Below, piece after piece: positions 51,509-60,992 of a DNA stretch of 64,000 bases. The notes beneath the pieces were generated by a model. That model was not told the origin of the DNA, ran no database searches, and saw only the letters and a list, made by a program, of their open reading frames with translations. Every line of letters starts with the position of its first letter. Positions within the stretch are counted from its first letter, which is position 1. The position numbers were made by a program, and so were the translations under genes. This DNA comes from Aciduricibacillus chroicocephali (GTDB lineage Bacteria; Bacillota; Bacilli; Bacillales; Amphibacillaceae): positions 2,494,001 through 2,558,000 of the forward strand of contig NZ_CP129113.1 in the NCBI RefSeq assembly GCF_030762805.1, in the 5' to 3' direction.

Positions 51509-52027
51509 CTACTTTGATGATGCAAGCTTATCTAGCATGGATTCAATGCGGTCGAGCCGATCATTCAAGGCTTCGTTCTCTTTCTTGATTTCTTCATACT
51601 TTCCAGAATCCACTTCATTCTGACCTTGGCCTGACTTGCCTTGGCCAAAATTGGCGAAACTGTTGCTCAGCTTATCGATATAGCCCGTAGCCATATGTTT
51701 GAAGCTCTCTTGAGCCTGTCCCGCTAGCAGTTCCTGTGCTGTCCTTCTGAATTCCTGCCCGGCAACACGAGCAAGTTCAGATTCACCAAGACTTGCAATG
51801 AACTTCTTGCCCAATTCCGGCTTTGCAAGCAGTCCCGCACCTGCACCGACAAGTCCTCCAACTAATGCCAGATTCATTGCGCTGCCATTGCCTTTGCTCT
51901 CATTATTGCTATTGTTTGCGCTTTGCTCACCGTTCTGCAGTCCGTCCGTGACGGAACTGTTTTGTGTTTGATCACTAGACTGTCCATCGTTCATGTTATT
52001 AGAATCATTTTGTTTGCTATTGTTCAT
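51509..52027 (-). CDS. gvpP: Gas vesicle protein GvpP
   Basis: This 172-residue protein has a Ser/Asn/Gln-rich head, a glycine-rich hydrophobic helix (LALVGGLVGAGAGLLAKPELGKKF, quoted in part) and a C-terminal coiled coil (NEALNDRLDRIESMLDKL). It is related in plan to GvpT. It is the first gene of the operon. The start at 52027 is preferred since GAGGTGA lies upstream; a longer frame reaches 52141 but lacks a site. Confidence 0.8.
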   Translation of the reverse strand: MNNSKQNDSNNMNDGQSSDQTQNSSVTDGLQNGEQSANNSNNESKGNGSAMNLALVGGLVGAGAGLLAKPELGKKFIASLGESELARVAGQEFRRTAQELLAGQAQESFKHMATGYIDKLSNSFANFGQGKSGQGQNEVDSGKYEEIKKENEALNDRLDRIESMLDKLASSK

Positions 52028-52152
52028 AACGGTTCCATTCACCTCATTCTTTTTTTGACTACAGCGCTGATTTCGCATCCTTCGAAGATATTGTTGTAAT
52101 ACCGTCAAAACCGGTTTTAAAAACGAGGTTAATATTCCCAACCCCTCATAAT

Positions 52153-52167
52153 CTGCAAATATTGCAG
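52153..52167. promoter_or_regulatory. Inverted repeat in the gas vesicle leader
   Basis: CTGCAA and TTGCAG flank three bases about 125 bases upstream of gvpP. It is the only clear symmetrical site in the operon's control region and could bind a regulator. A TTGAAA with 17-base spacing to a TAATAC lies further upstream at about 52210-52240 on the minus strand. Confidence 0.35.
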
Positions 52168-52276
52168 CTCTCGTAACAGTGAAACCCTTGCCAGTAGTGG
52201 AGTTAAAGGATGCACAAAAATTTGTATTAACGTTTCATTACATTTGTTTCAATTTAGTAACGGAGCAGGAGAACAT

Positions 52277-52312
52277 AAAAAGACAGCCTCGCTCTAATGA
52301 GAAAGGCTGTCT
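52277..52312 (-). terminator. Second terminator downstream of tcyP
   Basis: AGACAGCCT pairs with AGGCTGTCT, with five T on the minus strand. Together with the stem at 52352 it insulates the gas vesicle operon from tcyP. Confidence 0.75.
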
Positions 52313-52351
52313 GAGAGATATCAGTTCAACCCAGTTTTAACTATAAGAATG

Positions 52352-52380
52352 AAAAAGAGGCCGCCGTATTGGCGACCTCT
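52352..52380 (-). terminator. Terminator of tcyP
   Basis: AGAGGTCGCC pairs with GGCGGCCTCT (one mismatch) and is followed by T residues on the minus strand, six bases after the stop codon. Confidence 0.78.
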
Positions 52381-52385
52381 ATCCC

Positions 52386-53780
52386 TTATATAGCTAGATC
52401 CTTCTGAACTGCATCAGGATCCTGGTAAACTTTCTTATCCATTTTGCCCATGAATCGTGACGTCAACGTTCCAGAAAGGATGCTGTCGTTCACGTTAAGG
52501 GCTGTGCGCCCCATATCGATGAGCGGCTCGATTGAAATGAGCAATCCTGCAACAGCAATTGGAAGGCCCATGGATGAGAGAACGATGAGCGCTGCAAACG
52601 TTGCGCCCCCGCCTACTCCCGCAATACCGAATGAACTAATACCGATGATTACAACGAGCTTCGCAATGAAGCCGAATGTAAATGGATCGATTCCAACAGT
52701 CGGTGCAACCATGATGGCAAGCATCGCCGGATAAATTGCAGCACAGCCGTTTTGGCCGATTGTTGCACCGAACGATGCAGACATATTCGCAATTCCTTGG
52801 TCAACACCGAGTGAGTCTTTTTGCATTTTCGCATTTAGCGGAATTGTACCGGCACTGGACCTTGAAGTGAAGGCAAATGTAAGTACAGGAAGTACCTTCT
52901 TCAAGTAAATGCCGGGATTCAGTCCGAAAATCGTAAGCAGGACAAGGTGAATCACGAACATTGTGATCAATGCCGCGTATGAAGCGAGCACAAATTTACC
53001 TAATTCAAGAACACCATCGACATCTGTCGTTGCTACCATTGTTGCAATCAAGGCGAGGATGCCATACGGTGTTAGTCGCAAAATTAGCGTAACGATGCGC
53101 ATAATGACCGCGTAGATCGCATTGATGATATCTGTGAAACGGGCTGCTTGTTCTGGATTTTTCCTACGCAGGCCTAGTACTGCAATACCAACGAACATGG
53201 AGAAGATAACGATCGCAATAACCGAAGTCGGGCGTTCACCAGTCATGTCCTGGAAGACATTCGACGGAATAAAGTCGACGATTTTCTGTGGTGTTGTCAA
53301 ATCCTTAATTTCATTAAACTTGCCTTGAAGCTCCACTGCACGGGCGTTCTCTGCCTGACCAGCTTGAATTTGATCAGCATTCAGATGGAACAATCCAGCA
53401 GAAGTGATACCAATCAGTGCAGCAACCATTGCAGTCGCAACAAGAATACCGATAATCCATGCTGCCATCTTTCCAAGCTGATTAGACTTTTCAAGATTAA
53501 TGATGGATTGGATAATAGAAACCATAACAAGTGGTACAACAATCATCATTAGTAGCTTTACATAGCCGCTACCGGCAATTCCATACCAGTCTGTCGTTGT
53601 CGCGACAACTTTTGAATTAGCGCCATATATAATTTGAAGAAACGCGCCGAGTACGATACCAAGCCCGAGCGCAGTGAAAACGCGCTTGCCGAACGAAACA
53701 TGCTTGCGCTGCATTTGAACAATGATGGCAGTAAACAATAGAAAAACAATAATGTTAATCAATACAAACCAAACATTCAT
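52386..53780 (-). CDS. tcyP: L-cystine/dicarboxylate symporter (TcyP-like)
   Basis: This 464-residue DAACS-family symporter has eight helices and two re-entrant loops. The signatures are FAFTSRSSAGTIPLNAKM (HP1 region) and MSASFGATIGQNGCAAIYPAML (helix 7 region). The length and the QNGCAAIYP variant match TcyP (YhcL), the high-affinity cystine importer of Bacillus, rather than GltT. It imports cystine with sodium or protons. AGGAGG precedes the ATG. No S-box or T-box was seen in the leader. Confidence 0.88.
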   Translation of the reverse strand: MNVWFVLINIIVFLLFTAIIVQMQRKHVSFGKRVFTALGLGIVLGAFLQIIYGANSKVVATTTDWYGIAGSGYVKLLMMIVVPLVMVSIIQSIINLEKSNQLGKMAAWIIGILVATAMVAALIGITSAGLFHLNADQIQAGQAENARAVELQGKFNEIKDLTTPQKIVDFIPSNVFQDMTGERPTSVIAIVIFSMFVGIAVLGLRRKNPEQAARFTDIINAIYAVIMRIVTLILRLTPYGILALIATMVATTDVDGVLELGKFVLASYAALITMFVIHLVLLTIFGLNPGIYLKKVLPVLTFAFTSRSSAGTIPLNAKMQKDSLGVDQGIANMSASFGATIGQNGCAAIYPAMLAIMVAPTVGIDPFTFGFIAKLVVIIGISSFGIAGVGGGATFAALIVLSSMGLPIAVAGLLISIEPLIDMGRTALNVNDSILSGTLTSRFMGKMDKKVYQDPDAVQKDLAI

Positions 53781-53884
53781 CTGCTTACCTCCTGGTGTTT
53801 GATTATTCTCAATAACTGAGTAAAATAATTGGATTAGTTAATATTAATGCTCAACTTACATTTCGTCAACTGTTCGGCTCGCCC

Positions 53885-53916
53885 AAAAAGACCACCGCAC
53901 TAAGGACGGTGGTCTT
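53885..53916 (-). terminator. Terminator of selO
   Basis: AAGACCACCG pairs with CGGTGGTCTT, with five T on the minus strand. The rest of the 314-base gap (53781-54094) shows a repeated ATTCAGT-type AT-rich stretch but no gene. Confidence 0.78.
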
Positions 53917-54094
53917 CAACAATATATTATTACAAATGTGTTTAACACCAACAAATGGAATTATGCTGATTTTCTCCGTTATTCAGTTGCTAATAATTTT
54001 ATTGTGCTGACTTTCTACATTATTCAGTATGGCAGGGCTAGAATTCAGCCAATTCCCTCTTGAATTCAGCATCTTAATAGAAGCACACTTCAGA

Positions 54095-55552
54095 TTACGT
54101 GCCGCAATATGTCGTATATGGCGCTGCAGAAGCCGGGACTTTCTGATATTCAGCCTGATCTTCAGAGTATGCAAACGGCTTGGCGAGCACAACGAGCAAC
54201 TCTTCCATGACACTCAAGTCACCCTTTTCCGCAGCGTCAAGAGCTGCTTCAACACGATGATTGCGCGGGATGACAGCTGGATTGCAAGATTTCATTCTCT
54301 CCAATGCAGCTTTGTCCGACTCGGGCTGTCGTCCAAGTCGCTCTTGCCAGCGCTTGTGCCATTCTTTGAATTCGGCTGTAGCAAAAAGAACCATTCCTTC
54401 AAGGCAGCCTGTAGTCAAAGCGACGAAGGTATTCGTATAGTCCGCACGGTATTTTTTCATGATTTCCAACAGGTCATCAATAAGTGTCTCATCTTCCTTT
54501 TCCTCATTGAAGAATCCAAGTTTCTTCCGCATGCCTTCTAGCCAGTATGTGTAGAACCGTTCAGGGTATGTGCCGATTGCTTCTTCAGCAAGCTTGACGC
54601 CTTGCTTCTCATCATCGGCAAGAAGCGGCACAAGCGTCTCAGCAAAGCGAGCGAGATTCCAATTGCCGATTGGCGGCTGATTGCCATATGCGTAACGACC
54701 AACTCGGTCAATCGAACTGAATACAGTCGCCGGATCGTATACATCCATAAAAGCACACGGGCCATAGTCAATTGTTTCGCCACTGACTGTCACATTGTCT
54801 GTATTCTGAACACCATGAATGAAGCCGATATGCTGCCAGCTTGCTATAAGTTTCGCCTGACGGTCAATCATTGCTTTAAGAAATGCAAAATAAGGATTCT
54901 CATCTTCTTTTGCATCTGGATAATGTCGCTCAATAGTATAATCGGCAAGTGCCCTCAGTTCGTCAACTTCACAGAAAGCTGCTGCATATTGGAACGTTCC
55001 GACCCGTAAATGGCTCGCAGCTACACGTGTAAGGATTGCACCAGGCAAGTCAACTCCACGGAAAGTTGGCTGCCCTGTCGAAACAACTGCAAGACTGCGA
55101 GTCGTTGGGATGCCGAGTGCGTACATCGCCTCGCTGATAATATACTCGCGTAACATCGGTCCTAGCGCTGCCCGGCCATCTCCACCTCGGGAGTACGGTG
55201 TTTTGCCCGGACCTTTCAGCTGGATATCGAAACGCTCGCCCTCGGGCGTAATTTGTTCTCCAAGCAAGATAGCCCGACCATCACCCAGTTTGTTAAATCC
55301 ACCGAACTGGTGTCCCGCATAAGCTTGGGCAATCGGTTCAGCTCCTTCCGGAAGAGCATTTCCTGCTAATATGTCCGTTCCATTTTTTGTATTTAATAAT
55401 GCCGCATCTAGACCAAGCTCCTGCGCCAGCTGTACATTCAGCTTGACCACTTCAGGTTTCTTTACCGGTGTCGGTTCACAAGGCTTAAAAAATGTTTCCG
55501 GCAGGCGTGCATAGCTGTTATCAAAATTCCATCCTGTCTCGTTGCCCATCAT
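54095..55552 (-). CDS. selO: SelO/YdiU-family protein adenylyltransferase
   Basis: This 485-residue protein has the SelO pseudokinase fold: [20 protein letters not shown], the [15 protein letters not shown] block, [23 protein letters not shown] with the metal-binding Asn and Asp (each quoted in part), and the C-terminal YCGT. SelO transfers AMP from ATP to Ser, Thr or Tyr of target proteins. In place of the selenocysteine of eukaryotic SelO this version ends with a cysteine. The start was set at 55552 (ATG ATG) with AAGGAGGA upstream. It is monocistronic. Confidence 0.92.
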   Translation of the reverse strand: MMGNETGWNFDNSYARLPETFFKPCEPTPVKKPEVVKLNVQLAQELGLDAALLNTKNGTDILAGNALPEGAEPIAQAYAGHQFGGFNKLGDGRAILLGEQITPEGERFDIQLKGPGKTPYSRGGDGRAALGPMLREYIISEAMYALGIPTTRSLAVVSTGQPTFRGVDLPGAILTRVAASHLRVGTFQYAAAFCEVDELRALADYTIERHYPDAKEDENPYFAFLKAMIDRQAKLIASWQHIGFIHGVQNTDNVTVSGETIDYGPCAFMDVYDPATVFSSIDRVGRYAYGNQPPIGNWNLARFAETLVPLLADDEKQGVKLAEEAIGTYPERFYTYWLEGMRKKLGFFNEEKEDETLIDDLLEIMKKYRADYTNTFVALTTGCLEGMVLFATAEFKEWHKRWQERLGRQPESDKAALERMKSCNPAVIPRNHRVEAALDAAEKGDLSVMEELLVVLAKPFAYSEDQAEYQKVPASAAPYTTYCGT

Positions 55553-55688
55553 CCGTCCTCCTTGATTCATCATAGTTCCTTCTTCCAGTATAGCTTGTAC
55601 GTCATGTATATTTCCAATTCGGGAACGCCCAATTCAAGACAAGCACATAAAGAATATATTGCATGAGAGAGATGAAGGAGGATAAACA

Positions 55689-56180
55689 ATGGTTCAGCTA
55701 AAAGCAGTACAAGGCGTAATAGCAGAAATAGAGAAGTACCGCGAAGACGATAATTGCACCCTCGTTTTCAACATTGTCAGCCATTCAGGGTTCAATGAGA
55801 TTACGCGTTTTGTCATTACACCAGACACATATGCAATTGATCAGGAGACACTTAAAGTCGGCGACTCTGTAACAGCGTGGTACGATGCGAACAGACCGGT
55901 CATTCTGATCTATCCGCCGCAATATGAAGCTGTGGCAATTGGAAGAAATCATCCCGGCCTTATGCTGAAGGGTGACTTTTTCAACAGCCAGCTCATCAGC
56001 TCTGACGGCATGCTGCAGCTCATTCCAGCACCTGAAACAGTAATCACCCAAACAAATGGACAAATTTACCCCGGGAATCCGGCGAATCATAATCTAATCG
56101 TTATATATGGCCCTTCAACTAAGAGCATTCCAGCACAGACAACGCCACAACGGATTATCGTCTTCTGCAAACAGATGTAA
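55689..56180 (+). CDS. Conserved hypothetical protein
   Basis: This 163-residue protein starts MVQLKAVQGVIAEIEKY and has a beta-rich pattern with the blocks ITPDTYAIDQETLKVGDSV, VILIYPPQYEAVAIG and YGPSTKSIPAQTTPQRIIV. I recognise this type as a small conserved protein of Firmicutes, but not a named domain or function. There is no signal peptide. GAAGGAGG precedes the ATG. It is divergent from selO and monocistronic. Confidence 0.7.
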   Translation: MVQLKAVQGVIAEIEKYREDDNCTLVFNIVSHSGFNEITRFVITPDTYAIDQETLKVGDSVTAWYDANRPVILIYPPQYEAVAIGRNHPGLMLKGDFFNSQLISSDGMLQLIPAPETVITQTNGQIYPGNPANHNLIVIYGPSTKSIPAQTTPQRIIVFCKQM

Positions 56181-56556
56181 TACTGTACCCTTTTGTCCCC
56201 CTGTATATTTCATACAGGGGATACAAACCGTCACATTCGAGAAAGTATCCACCAAACAGGCAATATTGGCAAAATTGGAACTTGAGCAGATTACTTGGTT
56301 TTGAATTGACGGTGTATTTTACCCCATGCTAAATTTGGTTATGATAACACATAATACTAGTAGTGAGGCAATGCGCACATACTTATCAAATAAAACTGCG
56401 CTTCCGCACTATCTTACATACGTACGTACAAAAAGCACACAATATCGTACACATTCGACAAACACTCGTACATCGCATCGCTCAAGACCTGACCGGCAGC
56501 TAGTTCAAATTTCGGCTAAGTAATAGGGCAATGCTTTATCAGGAGGTTCATGCAGC
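56181..56556. other. Intergenic region with a hairpin
   Basis: An inverted repeat CCCCTGTAT/ATACAGGGG (56197-56220) may end the hypothetical gene, but has no T-run. Further on, a TACGTACGTA palindrome and AT-rich sequence precede yitT. No small gene was recognised. Confidence 0.45.
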
Positions 56557-57363
56557 ATGAAAAATATCATCGTTATTGCCGGCTCATTCATCATTGCCTT
56601 CAGTTTCAACTTCTTCCTTATACCTTATGGCATTTTGAGCAGCGGACTGAGCGGCATTGCCATTCTGATTGGGCTTGTTACACCGCTTTCTGTCGGTCTA
56701 ATGAACTTCCTGCTCAACCTGCCGATCCTCATACTCGGCTTTTATAAACTGGGCAAAGTCATAACAACAAACACACTCATCTGTGTTATTTCCCTTTCCG
56801 CCTTCCTGTACATACTGCCCGTCGTTAAAATTACAGATAATATGCTGCTTTCCACTATATTTGGTGGCATTATCGGTGGTATTGGCATCGGCATGATCTT
56901 GAAATATTCAGGTACATCCGGAGGCCTTGATATTATAGCGATCATCCTGTCGCGAACGACGAACTTCAGCGTAGGTCTGCTCCTCACCGCCATGAACGGG
57001 ATTATCGTTCTCATTTCTGGAGCGGCGTTTAATTGGAATATCGCTTTATATACTTTGCTCTCCATCTACTTGACCGGAAAAGTGGTGGATACGATTCACA
57101 CAGATCATATCAAGCTGACAATGCAGATTGTAACAACGGAAGGAGACACGATTCGCGAGGAACTGCTTGATACGATTTATCGCGGCATTACAGTAATGGA
57201 AGGGTTCGGTGGTTATACAGGCGAACCGAAGCAGGTGCTCATGATGGTTGTAACTCGTTATGAGACGATGGAAATTCGGGAAATCGTCCGCAAGCACGAC
57301 AAGAAAGCCTTCATTAATATTTACGAAACCGTCGAAGTTGATGGTGAATTTGCGAAAAACTAG
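56557..57363 (+). CDS. YitT-family membrane protein
   Basis: This 268-residue protein has five or six membrane helices of the YitT (DUF161) type, with NFFLIPYGILSSGLSGIAIL and SGTSGGLDIIAIIL (quoted in part), and a C-terminal cytoplasmic DUF2179 domain starting near residue 205. The function of the family is not established. AGGAGG lies upstream of the ATG. It is monocistronic and faces a GGDEF gene. Confidence 0.9.
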   Translation: MKNIIVIAGSFIIAFSFNFFLIPYGILSSGLSGIAILIGLVTPLSVGLMNFLLNLPILILGFYKLGKVITTNTLICVISLSAFLYILPVVKITDNMLLSTIFGGIIGGIGIGMILKYSGTSGGLDIIAIILSRTTNFSVGLLLTAMNGIIVLISGAAFNWNIALYTLLSIYLTGKVVDTIHTDHIKLTMQIVTTEGDTIREELLDTIYRGITVMEGFGGYTGEPKQVLMMVVTRYETMEIREIVRKHDKKAFINIYETVEVDGEFAKN

Positions 57364-57413
57364 AAAAAGACTGACAGGTGGAGAGTCTCTCCTTACATCC
57401 TGTCAGTCTTTTT
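57364..57413. terminator. Bidirectional terminator between yitT and the GGDEF gene
   Basis: AAAAAGACTGACAGG pairs with CCTGTCAGTCTTTTT around a 20-base loop. It overlaps the last codons of the convergent GGDEF gene. Confidence 0.85.
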
Positions 57414-58572
57414 CTGTATTGGATCCCTCTTTCTCCAATATCGGTGGATTCCAGACACGGTTTCTTCCTGCACGTTTCGCTTGATAGAGACATTCATCAG
57501 CTTGCCTAAGCAGAGATTCTGGATCCAAGACTGTTTCTGGATAGCTCGCAGTGCCCACAGATATGGTAATGCGAATTTCGCTGCCATTGTCGATCGGGAA
57601 CAAATGACTCTCAACCACTTTGCGAATTTGCTCTCCTGTTCGGATTGCCTGCATATTGGTGCAATCAGGCATGATAATGGAAAATTCCTCTCCTCCATTT
57701 CGTGAAACAATGTCAAATGGTCGTGAGTGCTTCTTCAGCAATTTCCCGATCTCCGCAAGTACTAGATCTCCTGTGGCATGTCCGTATGTGTCATTTACCT
57801 CTTTAAAAAAATCAACATCTATTGCCAGCAGAGACAAACTCTCCTTGCGGCTTAAGGCCCTCTGCATTGTATGATTCCATATAATATCGAACTGGCGCAC
57901 ATTGTTTAGTCCTGTTAGAAAATCCGTCGTCGCCTCTGATTCATATTTTACAAGCAGATCATGTGAACGTCTTACATACAAAACAAACACAATCGAGATG
58001 AGAGCACAAAATGTAGAAAGCGTCCAATATACAGTAAGCATCTTTGTAAGCAATACTGGATCCTTCATTGCGATGCAAAGAACGATTGAAAAAGCAATGT
58101 TGGAATAGATGATCAGAAATAGCCCCTTCCAAACAATGCCAACTTTCTGTAACACCTTCATTTTGTTCATTAAAGCAAAACCGATCAGCATCGTTGCAAC
58201 TATTGGGATACCTGCATAGGCGCTAAATCCGATTCCGAGTGTAAGCCTCGCTAAGATGATGATTGAGGAACTGATGGCAGCTGCCCGCATCCCGCCAAAC
58301 AACATGACAAGAACAATAACTGCGTAGCGAAGGTCGAGGATAATATAGCTGTTTATTCGAATTGAATAGTACATGAGTATGATTCCTAGGATTCCGCCCG
58401 CAACTCCATCTATCATATAGCGATTCTTCCTCGCCCTCCTCTCCACCCATTTCCAGCGGGCCTGCAAATAGACGAACGACAGAAGAAGAATGATGCACAT
58501 ATTGCTGAACAAATTACGGAAGATTAATCCCCAGCTTGTATCAACTATTAATTCCCAAGAGAATAAAGGCAT
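57403..58572 (-). CDS. Membrane-bound diguanylate cyclase (GGDEF)
   Basis: This 389-residue protein has a LytS-like region of about six membrane helices (residues 20-200) and a C-terminal GGDEF domain. The active loop reads NGGEEF, which is compatible with activity, and an RPFD inhibitory site lies five residues before it. It should make cyclic di-GMP at the membrane. The start at 58572 has AAGGGGG upstream. Its product could feed the GEMM riboswitch at 42468; a closely similar C-terminus is found at 63788. Confidence 0.9.
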   Translation of the reverse strand: MPLFSWELIVDTSWGLIFRNLFSNMCIILLLSFVYLQARWKWVERRARKNRYMIDGVAGGILGIILMYYSIRINSYIILDLRYAVIVLVMLFGGMRAAAISSSIIILARLTLGIGFSAYAGIPIVATMLIGFALMNKMKVLQKVGIVWKGLFLIIYSNIAFSIVLCIAMKDPVLLTKMLTVYWTLSTFCALISIVFVLYVRRSHDLLVKYESEATTDFLTGLNNVRQFDIIWNHTMQRALSRKESLSLLAIDVDFFKEVNDTYGHATGDLVLAEIGKLLKKHSRPFDIVSRNGGEEFSIIMPDCTNMQAIRTGEQIRKVVESHLFPIDNGSEIRITISVGTASYPETVLDPESLLRQADECLYQAKRAGRNRVWNPPILEKEGSNTEKD

Positions 58573-58659
58573 GGGCCGTACCCCCTTATGAAAAAGCACC
58601 TTCCTCTATATCTTATCCTCACCTTCAGGAAATAGTTCAAAAATACTACATATTAAAAG

Positions 58660-58690
58660 CAATAAAGCCCATTCTGGAAGTGAATGGGCA
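58660..58690 (-). terminator. Terminator of the ABC exporter operon
   Basis: GCCCATTC pairs with GAATGGGC, followed by T-rich sequence on the minus strand, next to the stop of the second permease gene. Confidence 0.7.
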
Positions 58691-58695
58691 TTTGA

Positions 58696-59841
58696 TCAAC
58701 TAAACTGTTTTGTATTGTTATTCCGATTGAATTTATAAGCGGCAATCATGAAGAATGTAAGTGCAAACGCAAACAGAATGAGGAAGTTCATGTACAAGTC
58801 GGCAGTATTGCTCCCATCATACATTGCCGTCAATGTTTTCAGAGCCCATCTCTGAGGCAGGAAATCAGCAAGGCGCTGGGCGATCTGCGGCATGATTTCC
58901 ACGGGCCAGAAGCTCCCCGAAAGCAATGTAGTCGGAATGATAATCAAGTTGATCAACGCACCTGCTGAGCTCCGACTGCCAGCAAATGCAACGATAACGA
59001 GGGAAAGCCCAACAGAAACTAAGGAGAAGACAGCAAGTACTGCTGCAATGTCCAAAAAAGGAATCCCAATATCAATTTTAAACAATAACCACAGGACTGT
59101 AAGCGTAAGCAACCCTTGAATCAACATGACGACCAAGTTCATCAGCACATTGGACAGCATATAATCTTTTGCTGAAATCGGAGTGGAAAGCAGGCGATAA
59201 TATGTCCAGTCTGCCTTTTCCTTCATTATGATTTCGGACAGATTGGCCGCAGAGAGCAGCATAACCATAAGCAGAAAACCGATTGCTGTATATGTTGTTG
59301 CAAAGCTTTTCCTCGAATTGTTCTCAATGTCTGCTTTCACGGGGAAATCTGTTTCCTCGTAATCTGCCAATAGCTTGCCAAACATAGCCTGATTACCTTT
59401 AGCGGCTTGCCCCAGTTTGGACATCTGATCAATATAGCTGTACAAATATTGCTTCATGAAAGCTGTAACACTTTCCCCTTTAATTGACTGTACGTTCACT
59501 TGAGCTGGTGCACCTGCCAATACACTCGCACTGAACCCTTCCCCCATAGTGACTGCCACGTCGATTTCCTCAGCGGCAAGCATCTGCTTTATTTCCTCAC
59601 TTTTGACGTTTTTCACTTTAAAGGAATCGAGATGCTTTAAATACTGAATAGTACTTTTCGCCACTTGCTGGTGGTCTAGATCGACGACTCCAACATTGAT
59701 TGTCTCTTCATTTGTCTGTCCATAAGCAATAAAAGCAATCAAAATACCTGTCAGCGGCAGCAGGAGATACGTAATGATATTTTTTGGCTTAGCGAAGACA
59801 GACTTGAAAGTTTTGAGCATGAGCCAGGCAACTTGTTTCAT
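58696..59841 (-). CDS. ABC-2-type permease (LnrN-like)
   Basis: This 381-residue protein has an N-terminal helix, a large extracytoplasmic loop (about residues 40-180) and a C-terminal five-helix ABC-2 core with GSRSSAGALINLIIIPTTLLSGSFWPVE (quoted in part). It pairs with the permease upstream (start directly at its stop) and the ATPase to form an exporter. The order matches LnrN in the linearmycin-resistance locus. AAGGGAGGGG precedes the ATG. Confidence 0.86.
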   Translation of the reverse strand: MKQVAWLMLKTFKSVFAKPKNIITYLLLPLTGILIAFIAYGQTNEETINVGVVDLDHQQVAKSTIQYLKHLDSFKVKNVKSEEIKQMLAAEEIDVAVTMGEGFSASVLAGAPAQVNVQSIKGESVTAFMKQYLYSYIDQMSKLGQAAKGNQAMFGKLLADYEETDFPVKADIENNSRKSFATTYTAIGFLLMVMLLSAANLSEIIMKEKADWTYYRLLSTPISAKDYMLSNVLMNLVVMLIQGLLTLTVLWLLFKIDIGIPFLDIAAVLAVFSLVSVGLSLVIVAFAGSRSSAGALINLIIIPTTLLSGSFWPVEIMPQIAQRLADFLPQRWALKTLTAMYDGSNTADLYMNFLILFAFALTFFMIAAYKFNRNNNTKQFS

Positions 59842-60972
59842 TTATAGCCCCTCCCTTCTGCGTAATGTGACGAGACTGACTAGCAGGAACAAGAGCGCGA
59901 CACCTATATTCATCGCCATGACCTTTACTATGAAAATCTGGTCGCCTGTATAAATAAGACGCATGATGCCTTCGTTTTCCCAAGTTAGAGGAGACAGATT
60001 CACAAGTGTCTTCAGTAATCCTTCCGGGTGATCAATCTTGAAATAGGCACCGCCGAAAAACGAAGCGATCTGGACAATCACCATAATGATCATTCTGGAA
60101 GCTGCCGGTGTTCTCGCGATCAGGCTAAGTCCAAGTCCAAGACTGACTGCTGCGATAACTTCAGTAAGCAGCAGTGTACCCGATAAGAACCATTGTCCAG
60201 GAGTCGTCCCCCATTCAACTTTCAGAACAAAATAGCTGAACGCAACAACAGCTGCGATGAAGAAGGCATTGATACAAATGCTCCCTGCTACTTTTCCGAC
60301 AAAAATCTCAAGCTTGCGAACAGGTGCAACAATCAAACGTTCAGCAGTGTGTGCTTCTCTCTCACTTGAGACTAAATGACTTGCGGCAATTGCACTGTAC
60401 AATGTAATCATCGTTGTCATGACAATTGCATAATAGTCCATGGAGCTCGGCTGTTTATTCCGAGCAATGGAGCCTTCTTGAATGTAATCAGAGCGGCTTG
60501 GCTGAGCGAGTATTTCTGATGCTTTACTAGGATTGGATTGAATGATGACTCTTCCAGTCTTGTAATAGCCTGCGAACGTTTGCAGCATTCCTTCAATGAC
60601 ATTTGCTTCAATGCTATCTGGACGACTGGCATGATAGGAAATGCCGTTTTTGTTGAGTACAAGATAAGCATCTACTTTTCCAGCTTTAACTTTATTTCGT
60701 GCCTTTTCAATATTCTGAATCTCTTTGAAATGAATATCCGATTCCTCTGCCTTCACGGCAAAAGCTTTAAAAGCGACTCCAAGCTCATTACGTGTATTGT
60801 CCTTGTAGAGAACATTCATTTCGCCAAGCTCTATCTCATTGTTGAACACATTGCTCAGTGCACTCCCGAGTATGACCATAAGCACAATCGGGAAGGCAAG
60901 CATGAATAGAAAGCTGCGGATGTCACGGACATCATGCTTGATCTGCTTCCAGGCAATACTTAATATTTTCAT
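59842..60972 (-). CDS. ABC-2-type permease (LnrM-like)
   Basis: This 376-residue protein has the same plan: an N-terminal helix, an extracytoplasmic loop, and a C-terminal core with TAERLIVAPVRKLEIFVGK and an SRMIIMVIVQIASFFGGAYF region. It is adjacent to its partner without a gap and 20 bases behind the ATPase. In B. subtilis the equivalent LnrLMN exporter removes linearmycins and other polyenes from the membrane. Confidence 0.86.
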   Translation of the reverse strand: MKILSIAWKQIKHDVRDIRSFLFMLAFPIVLMVILGSALSNVFNNEIELGEMNVLYKDNTRNELGVAFKAFAVKAEESDIHFKEIQNIEKARNKVKAGKVDAYLVLNKNGISYHASRPDSIEANVIEGMLQTFAGYYKTGRVIIQSNPSKASEILAQPSRSDYIQEGSIARNKQPSSMDYYAIVMTTMITLYSAIAASHLVSSEREAHTAERLIVAPVRKLEIFVGKVAGSICINAFFIAAVVAFSYFVLKVEWGTTPGQWFLSGTLLLTEVIAAVSLGLGLSLIARTPAASRMIIMVIVQIASFFGGAYFKIDHPEGLLKTLVNLSPLTWENEGIMRLIYTGDQIFIVKVMAMNIGVALLFLLVSLVTLRRREGL

Positions 60973-60992
60973 TTGCCTAGCACTCCCCTTCC

